This document shows, one piece after another, positions 7,532-15,040 of a stretch of DNA of 64,000 nt. Under the pieces are notes generated by a model. That model saw nothing but the letters and a program-made list of their open reading frames with translations. It did not search any database and was not told where the DNA came from. This stretch comes from Prevotella sp. (GTDB lineage Bacteria; Bacteroidota; Bacteroidia; Bacteroidales; Bacteroidaceae). The stretch lies in the NCBI GenBank assembly GCA_017458125.1, contig JAFTGB010000032.1, positions 25,376 to 89,375 on the forward strand, in the 5' to 3' direction. The translations under genes and the position numbers were made by a program. The stretch's first letter is position 1; each line of letters begins with the position of its first letter.

Positions 7532-7870
7532 TTATATCTTATTAAACACATGCCGAAGCTCTCCAAGAAGGAAATCATCAGTATTCAACTCATACACATC
7601 ACGAGTTTCCGGGTCTTCACAACTAAAGACTAAATCGTCCCTGAATCGTATCTCCTTGACATCCAATTCCTGGACTTGAGTAAAACAGCATGAAACCAAA
7701 CGGGGACAATCTTCTGGAAATTGAATATTGCCACCAGCCTTTTCAAGGGCGGTCTTGAGTTTTTCTACAAGGAGTTCGTTGACAAATACGAGCACATCTT
7801 CTATAGTAAGAGTATCATAAGATACCCCTCTACGAATTGTGTCCTTTATTATGTCCTTTGTCATAAGCAT
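7532..7870 (-). CDS. Hypothetical protein, first gene of the restriction-modification operon
   Basis: A 112-residue acidic protein: a helical N-terminus with VEKLKTALEKAGG, then two cysteines in LVSCCFTQVQ, then strands around EIRFRDDLVFSCEDPETRDVYEL. An in-frame ATG also exists at 7864 (residue 3). It is 9 nt upstream of the endonuclease-like gene, so it is probably cotranscribed. A regulator would be plausible in this position, but no helix-turn-helix can be identified by eye. I do not recognise the family. Confidence 0.6.
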   Translation of the reverse strand: MLMTKDIIKDTIRRGVSYDTLTIEDVLVFVNELLVEKLKTALEKAGGNIQFPEDCPRLVSCCFTQVQELDVKEIRFRDDLVFSCEDPETRDVYELNTDDFLLGELRHVFNKI

Positions 7871-8063
7871 GTCCGTTTTCTAACTGCAAAATTAATTCTT
7901 TTTTCTGAGATTATGCCAACACGCCCTTGAAAATACACATTAATTTAATAAAAGCGAGTGCCAAGAGTGGCATTTTGGCAGTATGGTTGTCTTTAAAGCC
8001 CAATTCTGCTGGCTTTGGCACATGACTTGCATATAATATAGAGAATTAATTCATTTTTCATGT
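7871..8063. promoter_or_regulatory. AT-rich divergent intergenic region between the restriction-modification and Argonaute operons
   Basis: The 193-nt gap must hold both divergent promoters. TTTGGCA at 8014-8020 and an AT-only stretch ATATAATATA at 8031-8040 precede the Argonaute gene, but they do not fit the TTTG-N20-TAnnTTTG spacing, so no exact promoter is assigned. Confidence 0.35.
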
Positions 8064-10184
8064 ATGAATCAATTGGTATTTAACAGCCTCGCTATCGAAA
8101 GGCGTAATCCCGTTAAAGTAATTGACCTCTTCGCAGGATGTGGAGGTCTGAATAAGGCATTGGAGAGCACATGGAAGCATGCTACTATCCGTGTCACGAA
8201 AGACTCATGCGAAAGCCTATGGGAAGACAATACTTGTTTAAGTCAGCTGTCAGAGGTTTTCTTTGCTTACTGGGAAGAGGAGCTTCACGATATTCCACGA
8301 GGTGAGCATTATTCAGTCAAGGCAGACATGAACTTATTGTATCGTCTCGGAAGATTCGAGATGACGCAGAAAATTGTGCGTTACTTCAGAGGTTTGGGTT
8401 TTCCTGTGTGTCGGGATTTTATTGGGCGAATAGAGGTTTGGATTCCTAAGGATGAAGGTAATTCCATTCTTTATAACAGATACACACTAAGACCATACTA
8501 TCAAGACATAACTGATGGTTGGCAAATTGATGTCAGCCATAGCGGTGAGAGCCGATGTTCCAAGAAGACTTTATACGATGTTGACCTTGATGACCAAGGC
8601 TTCGATGTTGTTGCCGGAACAGAAGTGCTTCGCAGGACTCAAGTCAAGCAACATCACTTCCAGAGGTTTGGCGGCGGTTGTCCTATCGTAAACAGATATA
8701 CGAAGAAGGTACTAAACTTGTCGGAGCCCCGCTCTCATGACAGGAACAAATATGCTACCAAGATGAAGAAGATAAAAGACTTCATCCATATATACCTTTT
8801 GACTCAGCAGTTTCAGGACGCTCTTGACATCAACATATTGAATAACGGTGAGTTGATACAGGTGAAACCTGACGACATACTCATAGTCAACGAGCAGGCA
8901 AGAAACCTTAAATACGGTGACGGTTTTGTTGGCGCCCTGCCTCGCAACGATTTCTCACAACACGGACCATATATACAACCACAGCCATTCAGATATTTTT
9001 TTGTCAGCCTAAATTCGCCAACGAGTAATGCTGCGAGAGCACGTCTTTACAACATTTTTCAGAATGGCCGAGACTCTTCTGTGCTACGGCAAGGCGATAA
9101 GGAGTACGGTTCCAACAAACAATTCAAACGATTAGGTGAATACCTTAATCAATCTTTGTTGTGGGTATCAAATCTCAGCCTTTCATACTCGTCGTACGAT
9201 ACTGCGCTTGAAGAGTTGAGAAAACATTTGATGGATGACAGCAGATTTATCCCCGGCTACAACTATATCGCCATTATCATCAGCGAGATACACAAGGACG
9301 CCCCCGAGCCACGTCTGCATGAATTGTATTACAGAATGAAGGAACTGTTGATGAAATCGAAAATTACATCACAGGTGATTTATGCCCCTAACATTAACAA
9401 CTCTCATTTTGACTGGTTCCTCCCAAACATTGCTGCTGCCATCACGGGCAAACAAAACGGAATGGCTTGGGGACTGGAAAGCCTATCACAACGCAACGAC
9501 ATGATTGTCGGTATTGGAGCATCAAAGCAACATGGCCGTAAGCCCTATCTCGGAACTGCTTTCTGTTTCGACAAGGAAGGCCAGTTCCGTGAGTTTGATT
9601 GCTGTCAGGCTGAAGATACTGAGGCTTTGGGTACAAGTCTGAAGAAAGCATTGTGGCAATTCTGTAAGCAATATGGTAAGCCCGACAGACTTATCATCCA
9701 CTACTACAAGAAACTGAGACGGGAAGAAGGCGAGCAGATAGAAATGATGCTCAAACAAAACGGAATTCAATGTCCTGTATTTGTGGTCAACATGGTTACG
9801 GCTGTAAATGACGATCTGATAGCCTTTGATACCACGAAGAATGACTTTATGCCTTTGAGTGGAACCTATGTCCATCTTAGGGACACCCAGTTTTTGCTCT
9901 ACAACAACGAGAGATATACTGAGTTTGGAAAAGGCGATGTGCTGTTTCCCATCAAGATGACTATCACGAGTGCCAATACTAATACAGGCGGCATTTTGAC
10001 AAAAGAAGACACCATCGACATCATTACACAGGTGTATCAGTTCTGTCGTCTCTATTGGAAGTCGGTCAAGATGCAGAACGTACCTATAACTATTGCCTAT
10101 CCAGAGTTGGTTGCTAAGTACGTTCCACACTTCAACGATGAAGATTTGCCTGAGTTCGGAAAACATAATCTGTGGATGCTCTAA
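8064..10184 (+). CDS. Long prokaryotic Argonaute with degenerate PIWI catalytic site and a cytosine-methyltransferase-like N-terminus
   Basis: A 706-residue protein. The C-terminal half has the PIWI architecture: strand DMIVGIGASKQ (residues 479-488), RLIIHYYKKLRREE (about 542-555), and the end segment VPITIAYPELVAKYVPHF. Active Argonautes have Asp in GID and in HRD-like motifs; here they are Gly485 and Tyr548, so target cleavage is unlikely and the protein should be a guide-directed sensor or recruiter. The first ~30 residues contain VIDLFAGCGGL (DLFAGCGG at 21-28), motif I of C5-cytosine DNA methyltransferases, which does not belong to Argonautes. It is divergent from the restriction-modification operon and lies 12 nt before a 391-residue gene that is probably its partner. 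Codon use is AT-rich, suggesting transfer. Confidence 0.85.
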   Translation: MNQLVFNSLAIERRNPVKVIDLFAGCGGLNKALESTWKHATIRVTKDSCESLWEDNTCLSQLSEVFFAYWEEELHDIPRGEHYSVKADMNLLYRLGRFEMTQKIVRYFRGLGFPVCRDFIGRIEVWIPKDEGNSILYNRYTLRPYYQDITDGWQIDVSHSGESRCSKKTLYDVDLDDQGFDVVAGTEVLRRTQVKQHHFQRFGGGCPIVNRYTKKVLNLSEPRSHDRNKYATKMKKIKDFIHIYLLTQQFQDALDINILNNGELIQVKPDDILIVNEQARNLKYGDGFVGALPRNDFSQHGPYIQPQPFRYFFVSLNSPTSNAARARLYNIFQNGRDSSVLRQGDKEYGSNKQFKRLGEYLNQSLLWVSNLSLSYSSYDTALEELRKHLMDDSRFIPGYNYIAIIISEIHKDAPEPRLHELYYRMKELLMKSKITSQVIYAPNINNSHFDWFLPNIAAAITGKQNGMAWGLESLSQRNDMIVGIGASKQHGRKPYLGTAFCFDKEGQFREFDCCQAEDTEALGTSLKKALWQFCKQYGKPDRLIIHYYKKLRREEGEQIEMMLKQNGIQCPVFVVNMVTAVNDDLIAFDTTKNDFMPLSGTYVHLRDTQFLLYNNERYTEFGKGDVLFPIKMTITSANTNTGGILTKEDTIDIITQVYQFCRLYWKSVKMQNVPITIAYPELVAKYVPHFNDEDLPEFGKHNLWML

Positions 10185-10196
10185 ATAGTTGCTGCG

Positions 10197-11372
10197 ATGG
10201 CATTACCTATTATTGACAGTATGCTGAGAGGTGATTTGCGTAGACAAATACTCTCAACGTTGAAAACAGAGAAAGAAATCTCTCTACTATGGCGTGACCT
10301 GATGAAAGCAACACAGGGCAAACAAAGTCTGATGGCAATTGAAAAGGCTCTTGTTGCGGCAGTCGAGACAAGTGGGTTAGTGCAGGTATCTGCAGACTAT
10401 GGAAATGATAGAGAAGTACGACAAGGTGCAGAGGAAGCACGAAAGCAAGGTATAAGTAGTGGAGAATACAATTACACCAGAATCGATGAGGAGTTAAGCT
10501 TGGATGGAATTTTTAATTTTACTACTGAAACTACGCCGACCGACAAGTTTCTGCATTTGTTGGTTAAGGTGGAATGCCGACGTACCATAGAATCCCTTCT
10601 GATGCTTGTCAAGTCAGTTCATGACGATGCTGTGGTTCGTACTTATGTTCGCAAATTATTCTCCCGTATATCATCGTTCTGTAAGGACACTAACGACCTC
10701 TATATAAGAGAATCGCTCACGCAACTCTATTTTGAGGTGTACCATACTTTCAAAAATGTTTTAGAAAAAGGTGACTTGCAATCGTATGAGACCGATTTTG
10801 AGAATTTCATCTTTGACTGGAAAGGGGAGTTCCCTGATGAAGGTGTTGTGGCAAAATACAGCGAAAAAGCACAAGCATTTAGTCCAAGAGTAAAGATTGA
10901 CCATGGCTCAGATACCTTAAGTTCTCCACCTGCTGAGCAACCACACCAACTTGCTGCTAAGCCTAAAGACAAGTTCGATATTTTCTTGGAAGCGGCAAAT
11001 GTATTCACCTTCTCTGAATTGCCAAAAATCAAGGAACTTGGCACTTCCCAGAAAATTCGTCAGTTTGTAGAATGTTTACTGCAAGAAAAAGAAACTGTTG
11101 CCGATACGTTTGGACATACAGCAGCGATGCTTGAGTTCTTAGGTTTTTTCACATGGATAGCAGACAACCATGTAAGCGGATACAGACTGAACCAATATGA
11201 CACCTGGTGTTCCAAGAACATCATGGGGAAATCAAGCGGTACAGCTTTTAAGCATTACAGATTGTCCGTTGCCGTTTCTCCTACTGATACAAAAAATGAG
11301 TCATATAAGTATCTCGGGTGGAAATACAAAGAATCCGTAATAGAAGAATACCAAAGAATACTAAAAGGATAG
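10197..11372 (+). CDS. Uncharacterised protein encoded with the Argonaute
   Basis: A 391-residue protein that starts 12 nt after the Argonaute stop and ends at a strong terminator, so the two form a two-gene operon. The N-terminal ~220 residues are predominantly helical (ALVAAVETSGL, CRRTIESLLMLVKSVHDD). A Ser/Pro/Gln-rich linker lies at about 232-262. The C-terminal domain (about 265-391) is again helical, with LGTSQKIRQFVECLL and FGHTAAMLEFLGFFTWIAD. No TIR, SIR2, HNH, PD-(D/E)xK, Walker or transmembrane signature is visible. Its job is unknown; effector or structural partner of the inactive Argonaute is inference from context only. Confidence 0.7.
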   Translation: MALPIIDSMLRGDLRRQILSTLKTEKEISLLWRDLMKATQGKQSLMAIEKALVAAVETSGLVQVSADYGNDREVRQGAEEARKQGISSGEYNYTRIDEELSLDGIFNFTTETTPTDKFLHLLVKVECRRTIESLLMLVKSVHDDAVVRTYVRKLFSRISSFCKDTNDLYIRESLTQLYFEVYHTFKNVLEKGDLQSYETDFENFIFDWKGEFPDEGVVAKYSEKAQAFSPRVKIDHGSDTLSSPPAEQPHQLAAKPKDKFDIFLEAANVFTFSELPKIKELGTSQKIRQFVECLLQEKETVADTFGHTAAMLEFLGFFTWIADNHVSGYRLNQYDTWCSKNIMGKSSGTAFKHYRLSVAVSPTDTKNESYKYLGWKYKESVIEEYQRILKG

Positions 11373-11394
11373 CGACAAGCTGAAAACTTTAGTG

Positions 11395-11436
11395 AGCCTT
11401 TGAATAGCAATTCTATACTATTCAAAGGCTTTTTTG
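11395..11436 (+). terminator. Rho-independent terminator of the Argonaute operon
   Basis: A 13-bp stem, AGCCTTTGAATAG paired with CTATTCAAAGGCT, separated by a 10-nt loop and followed by TTTTTG. It lies 23 nt after the 391-residue gene. Confidence 0.93.
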
Positions 11437-11624
11437 TATCTCAAAATAAGCAAAGTCCGAAAAAGTCCGAATCACGGACCCTGGGTCTGGAAAGGTCTTT
11501 TCGTTGACTTTCTGGGTACTAAAAGGTCTTAAGTCCTTTGCAGCCGAGAACAGAAATAACTCCGTTCTTGGCTGTCTGTGGTTGTGCCGAAGCAGATGGT
11601 CTAACCGGCTTAAATCCGAAAAAC

Positions 11625-12119
11625 ATGAAAAAGGATTTAAATTCAAAGAGAAGACCATCAGGTTCTACGAAGAAGAATGAGCCTAAGGTCATTGGCGAGG
11701 TGCTTAACGAGTACTTCGCAAGTAACGAACCCCTTGCAGTTGCCTACCGCAACCGCCTCTTCAAGGACATACACCCACACACGGAGTTGGGTGTTGACTT
11801 GAAGTTGTTGAGACGTGAACCTGGGCGCATGCCTGTGGGGACAATGATTGACGGAGCTATCGTTCATGATGACGAGGTTCACTTCACCTTCATTCAGAAT
11901 GACCCAAAAAAGAAGGTGGCGGCAATGCAGCGTAATCCGCATGTTTACATGGGTAAGTGCATCAACGTGAACCGCAAGGATGACGGGACTCTTTATCCCA
12001 CCTTCAACCGTCCTCAGTTCACGGAGGATTTCACCTTTCAAGACTTCTGCCGTGAGGCTGCCGAAGAACTGATTGTCGTGGCTGGCCTTGTAGAGAAGAA
12101 GCGGATTGTTGGGAAGTAA
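11625..12119 (+). CDS. Conserved Bacteroidales hypothetical protein
   Basis: A 164-residue protein from ATG 11625. An in-frame start at 11538 is possible but adds an unlikely sequence. It has a basic, disordered N-terminus (MKKDLNSKRRPSGSTKK), then IGEVLNEYFASNEPLAVAYRNRLF and a strand-rich centre (GTMIDGAIVHDDEVHFTFIQND). The DNA upstream to the Argonaute terminator (11437-11624) shows only a short hairpin around 11543-11570. The gene precedes the DUF3987-like and CHC2-primase-like genes. The first motif is like that of small proteins encoded near DNA-binding genes in this phylum, but I cannot name the family. Confidence 0.6.
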   Translation: MKKDLNSKRRPSGSTKKNEPKVIGEVLNEYFASNEPLAVAYRNRLFKDIHPHTELGVDLKLLRREPGRMPVGTMIDGAIVHDDEVHFTFIQNDPKKKVAAMQRNPHVYMGKCINVNRKDDGTLYPTFNRPQFTEDFTFQDFCREAAEELIVVAGLVEKKRIVGK

Positions 12120-12138
12120 TTAACCAGATGTAGCGTTC

Positions 12139-12277
12139 CAGTTCCAGTTGTTCCAGTTTCTAAAAAAGGGACAATACATCCTTCTAAAGACTTCATAACT
12201 GATTGATATATAGTTAGTTATATAACAAAAGAAGGGTAATGGAACCCTCGGAAAAGTAATTGGAACAATTGGAACTG
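12139..12277. repeat. Large imperfect inverted repeat with nested dyads
   Basis: The left arm 12139-12158 (CAGTTCCAGTTGTTCCAGTT) pairs with the right arm 12258-12277 (AATTGGAACAATTGGAACTG), with about two mismatches in 20. Inside them are CCTTCT/AGAAGG and an AT-rich dyad around TATAGTTAGTTATATAA near the centre. Each arm also contains tandem TTCCAGT-type words. This looks like a protein-binding or structural site upstream of the DUF3987-like gene. Confidence 0.65.
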
Positions 12278-12294
12278 TCACGCTCAGGTCATTA

Positions 12295-13623
12295 ATGTTT
12301 CATCTAAAAAGCAGAAAATCAATGAGATACGACATTTCAAAATCTACGGCCCCTAAGATGCCTAACCTCGGCAGGGGCACAGAATGTATCAAAATCCTGC
12401 TCTCGCAGGTATCTCGCGACATGCACGAACCGCTGGTTCCGATGCTCTTCCCCATACTGGGCGCACACGTCAGCGGCGCGGAATTTCAATATCCCGACCT
12501 CTCGTGGAAGGAAACGTGCGGCATGATGGCCAATCTCGTGGCCGATTCGGGCTGCAACAAGGGGCAACTGTCCAATCTTGTGGAGGCTATTTGCCGCGAT
12601 TTCCGCCAGCACGACGAGGCTGAACTGAAGAAGCTCGTGGAGTGGCAAAGGCAGTATAAGAGCAAGGCCAGTACCAAGGAGAAGCCTATGCGCCCCGAGG
12701 TGGCTTTCTGGTTTCCACCCTCGGACGTGACGAATGCGGCCTTCATCCAGAACGCCATGGCACTCGAAGCTCTTGGCGGACGCACGCAATACCTGAACAT
12801 GCCGGAGGTGGAGATGGCCGACAAGATGTGCGGCGGCCACCGGCAGGTGACGCAGATGCTGCGCAACATCTACGACCGCCAGCGCGCCGGAGCCTTGCGT
12901 GCCACGGCCGACGGCATCACGGGCAACCCTCTGCTGCGAACCAATCTGACGATTTCCAGCACACCCTTTGCCACGCGCAAGTTCTACAAGAACGACCTGT
13001 TCAACGGAACGTTCGGGCGCATGGTTTTCAGCTACAAGGCGCGCACCAGTCGCGACGGACGCATACCCCGACAGGGCAAGTATTCGGAAGAGTTCTACCA
13101 GCGGCTGGATGAATACCTGGTGCGCCTCGACATCTGCAAAGGCCGCTACATCATCCGTCCGCTCAACAAGCTCACGGACCGTCTGGCCGCAGATATGGCT
13201 TCGCTGGCCGACCTGGCCGACGACAATGTGCTGTGGGATGTGTCGAAGCGTGCCTTGGTGTCGGCATGGAAAGCAGGCTGCGTGATGTGGGTGCTCAACA
13301 ATCAGACGTGGACGCGCCCGATGGGCGACCTCGTGGAGTGGCTCGTTTATCATGACATCTGGAGCAAGATGCAAATCTTTGCCGACATGCTCAATATTGA
13401 TGCCGACCAGACGAGCGAGGCTCAGCGCCGCGGCCCGAAGAACATGCTCGACTCATTGCCCAACACCTTCAGCAAGGCTCAGCTGGAAGCCCTGCGCACC
13501 ACGCTCGGCAAGAGTCAAGAGGGAACAGATGCCCAGCTGCGCAAATGGGTGTTCCGCAAGTTCATCAGCTACTCAGCCGAGACAGGACTCTACTGCAAGA
13601 CCGAAGAGTATTTGAAACTTTAG
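12295..13623 (+). CDS. DUF3987-like protein (VirE/primase-helicase-associated family of Bacteroidales)
   Basis: A 442-residue protein. An alternative start is ATG 12322, giving MRYDISKSTAPKMPNLG, which may be the better N-terminus. It contains LFPILGAHVSGAEFQYPDLSWKE and LVADSGCNKGQLSNLVEAI (the position of a degenerate P-loop), then RPEVAFWFPPSDVTNAAFIQNA and the middle region around PEVEMADKMCGGHRQVTQML. This pattern is that of DUF3987 proteins, which in Bacteroidales accompany CHC2-primase and HU-like genes and may derive from mobile-element replication proteins. The canonical GKT/S of a Walker A is GCNKGQ here, so ATPase activity is doubtful. The two following genes are the expected companions. 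Confidence 0.75.
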   Translation: MFHLKSRKSMRYDISKSTAPKMPNLGRGTECIKILLSQVSRDMHEPLVPMLFPILGAHVSGAEFQYPDLSWKETCGMMANLVADSGCNKGQLSNLVEAICRDFRQHDEAELKKLVEWQRQYKSKASTKEKPMRPEVAFWFPPSDVTNAAFIQNAMALEALGGRTQYLNMPEVEMADKMCGGHRQVTQMLRNIYDRQRAGALRATADGITGNPLLRTNLTISSTPFATRKFYKNDLFNGTFGRMVFSYKARTSRDGRIPRQGKYSEEFYQRLDEYLVRLDICKGRYIIRPLNKLTDRLAADMASLADLADDNVLWDVSKRALVSAWKAGCVMWVLNNQTWTRPMGDLVEWLVYHDIWSKMQIFADMLNIDADQTSEAQRRGPKNMLDSLPNTFSKAQLEALRTTLGKSQEGTDAQLRKWVFRKFISYSAETGLYCKTEEYLKL

Positions 13624-13626
13624 GAC

Positions 13627-13679
13627 ATCGAACATTGAAGATTGAACCATTGAACGTTGAACTTTGAAAATTGAACGTT
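13627..13679 (+). repeat. Short word repeats (TTGAAc type) between genes
   Basis: The gap between the DUF3987-like and primase-like genes is made of repeated words such as GAACATTGAA, GAACCATTGAA and GAACGTTGAA. It is the same style of intergenic word DNA as elsewhere in the window, with a different word. Confidence 0.5.
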
Positions 13680-14645
13680 ATGGACAAGCAAGAACTCGAA
13701 AAGCTCCGCGACCTGCCTATTGAGGGGGTCGCAGAGCGACTTGGACTCCAAGTACGCATGCACAAGGCACTATGCCCGTTTCACGACGACCACCACGCAA
13801 GCCTGTCGTTCTCGGTACGCAGGAACACGTTCCGATGCTTCGTCTGCGGGGCCTCGGGCGGCACCATCGACCTCACCATGCGCTGCCTCGGCAAACCCTT
13901 CCGCGAATCCTGCCAATGGCTGGCCGACGAGCACAGCGTCATCATGACCGAGGCCGCTTCACGGGCATTGTCAGCCCCCTCGGCACCCGGCACTCGCCCC
14001 GCCTTCGACGCCTCGCGCTATGAGCGGTTCTTCGAGCACCCGTGGCTCTCCGACGAGGCACGGCGCTTCCTCTACGGCGAGCGCAGGCTGGACGAGCGCG
14101 TGGTGCGCTGGTGCCGACTGACATCGTGGCAGGACCGCCAGGGCGTCAGCTGGCTGCAGACACCCTACTACGACGTTGACGGACGGCTCGTCGGCATACA
14201 GAACCGCAACCTCGTGCGGGGAGCCCTACCCCGGTTCCGATTCCCCGCCGGGTCGGCGTGCAGCATCTACAACCTGCCCGTCATCAAGCTGCTGCAACCG
14301 GGCGAGCCGCTATGGATTACCGAGGGCTGCTCCGACTGCTGGGCCATGCTCTCGGCGGGCCACAAGGCGGTGGCCATCCCCTCGGCCACGCTGCTGAGGC
14401 AGAGGGACGCAGAGCTGCTCGCCGCACTCAGCACCCGCCTCTCCACCGAGTTCCACATGTACCCCGACAGCGACGTCCCCGGCGAGCGACTCTTCATGCA
14501 GCTGCGCCAGCGGCTGCCCTCGCTGCACCACCACCAGCTGCCGCCCGGCTGCAAGGACTTCAGCGACTACTACCTGTCAGCGACAAGGCAGCCCGCCCAC
14601 CAGAGCATCCACCGGCTGACGGACGAAGCGTCACGCCCGCCCTGA
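13680..14645 (+). CDS. CHC2 zinc-finger / Toprim primase-like protein
   Basis: A 321-residue protein from ATG 13680 (an in-frame TTG lies at 13671). The N-terminal zinc ribbon is clear: Cys32-x2-His35 (LCPFHDDHHASLSF) and Cys53-x2-Cys56 (FRCFVCGASGG), as in DnaG primases. The C-terminal half has a Toprim-like core: PLWITEGCSDCWAMLSAGHKA (the acidic Glu) and MYPDSDVPGER (DxD). The RNA-polymerase middle domain of true DnaG is shortened and the helicase-binding domain is missing, so it is an accessory primase-like protein of the type paired with DUF3987 proteins. Confidence 0.82.
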   Translation: MDKQELEKLRDLPIEGVAERLGLQVRMHKALCPFHDDHHASLSFSVRRNTFRCFVCGASGGTIDLTMRCLGKPFRESCQWLADEHSVIMTEAASRALSAPSAPGTRPAFDASRYERFFEHPWLSDEARRFLYGERRLDERVVRWCRLTSWQDRQGVSWLQTPYYDVDGRLVGIQNRNLVRGALPRFRFPAGSACSIYNLPVIKLLQPGEPLWITEGCSDCWAMLSAGHKAVAIPSATLLRQRDAELLAALSTRLSTEFHMYPDSDVPGERLFMQLRQRLPSLHHHQLPPGCKDFSDYYLSATRQPAHQSIHRLTDEASRPP

Positions 14646-14733
14646 CCGAGCGGCTCCAACCGCATGACCAAGCGGCTCCAACCATCGGACGGAGCGGCTC
14701 CAACCACCGGACGGAGCGTCACCAAACGCTGGA
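14645..14733 (+). repeat. 22-bp tandem repeat, four units
   Basis: AGCGGCTCCAACC recurs at 14649, 14671 and 14693, with a decayed fourth copy at 14715, a strict 22-nt period. It starts at the stop codon of the primase-like gene. Confidence 0.85.
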
Positions 14734-14735
14734 AG

Positions 14736-14894
14736 AGGGTGTGTCAAAATGGGCTAACTAATTCCTCCCCTTGGAAAGGGGAGGTTAGGAGGGGTTGATT
14801 TCATCGACGAATATATTATATTTACCTGCGAATTATCAACCACCCCCAACCCCTCCTTTCCAAGGAGGGGAGTTAGCCCATTTTGACACACCCT
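14736..14894. repeat. 159-bp palindromic (MITE-like) element
   Basis: AGGGTGTGTCAAAATGGGCT at the left edge is exactly reverse-complemented at the right edge. Inner parts of each arm form their own hairpins (CCTCCCC/GGGGAGG and CCTCCTTT.../AAGGAGG). The loop around 14800-14840 is AT-rich. No ORF lies inside. The shape is that of a non-autonomous foldback or MITE-like element. Confidence 0.82.
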
Positions 14895-14938
14895 CCCGAA
14901 TTTTTCCGAATAAAAACTTGAAAAAAAGCGTGGAAATA

Positions 14939-14970
14939 TTTGGTAGTTTGGAAATTATTTCGTATCTTTG
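14939..14970 (+). promoter_or_regulatory. Bacteroidetes-type promoter of the HU-like gene
   Basis: TTTG at 14939-14942, a 20-nt spacer, and TATCTTTG at 14963-14970: a full match to the -33/-7 consensus. The ATG follows 70 nt downstream, leaving a normal leader. Confidence 0.8.
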
Positions 14971-15040
14971 CAATGTAGTTCAGAGGAACTTTACATAAGA
15001 CAACAATCCTTTAAATTAACCCTTTAAAACATTTACAATT

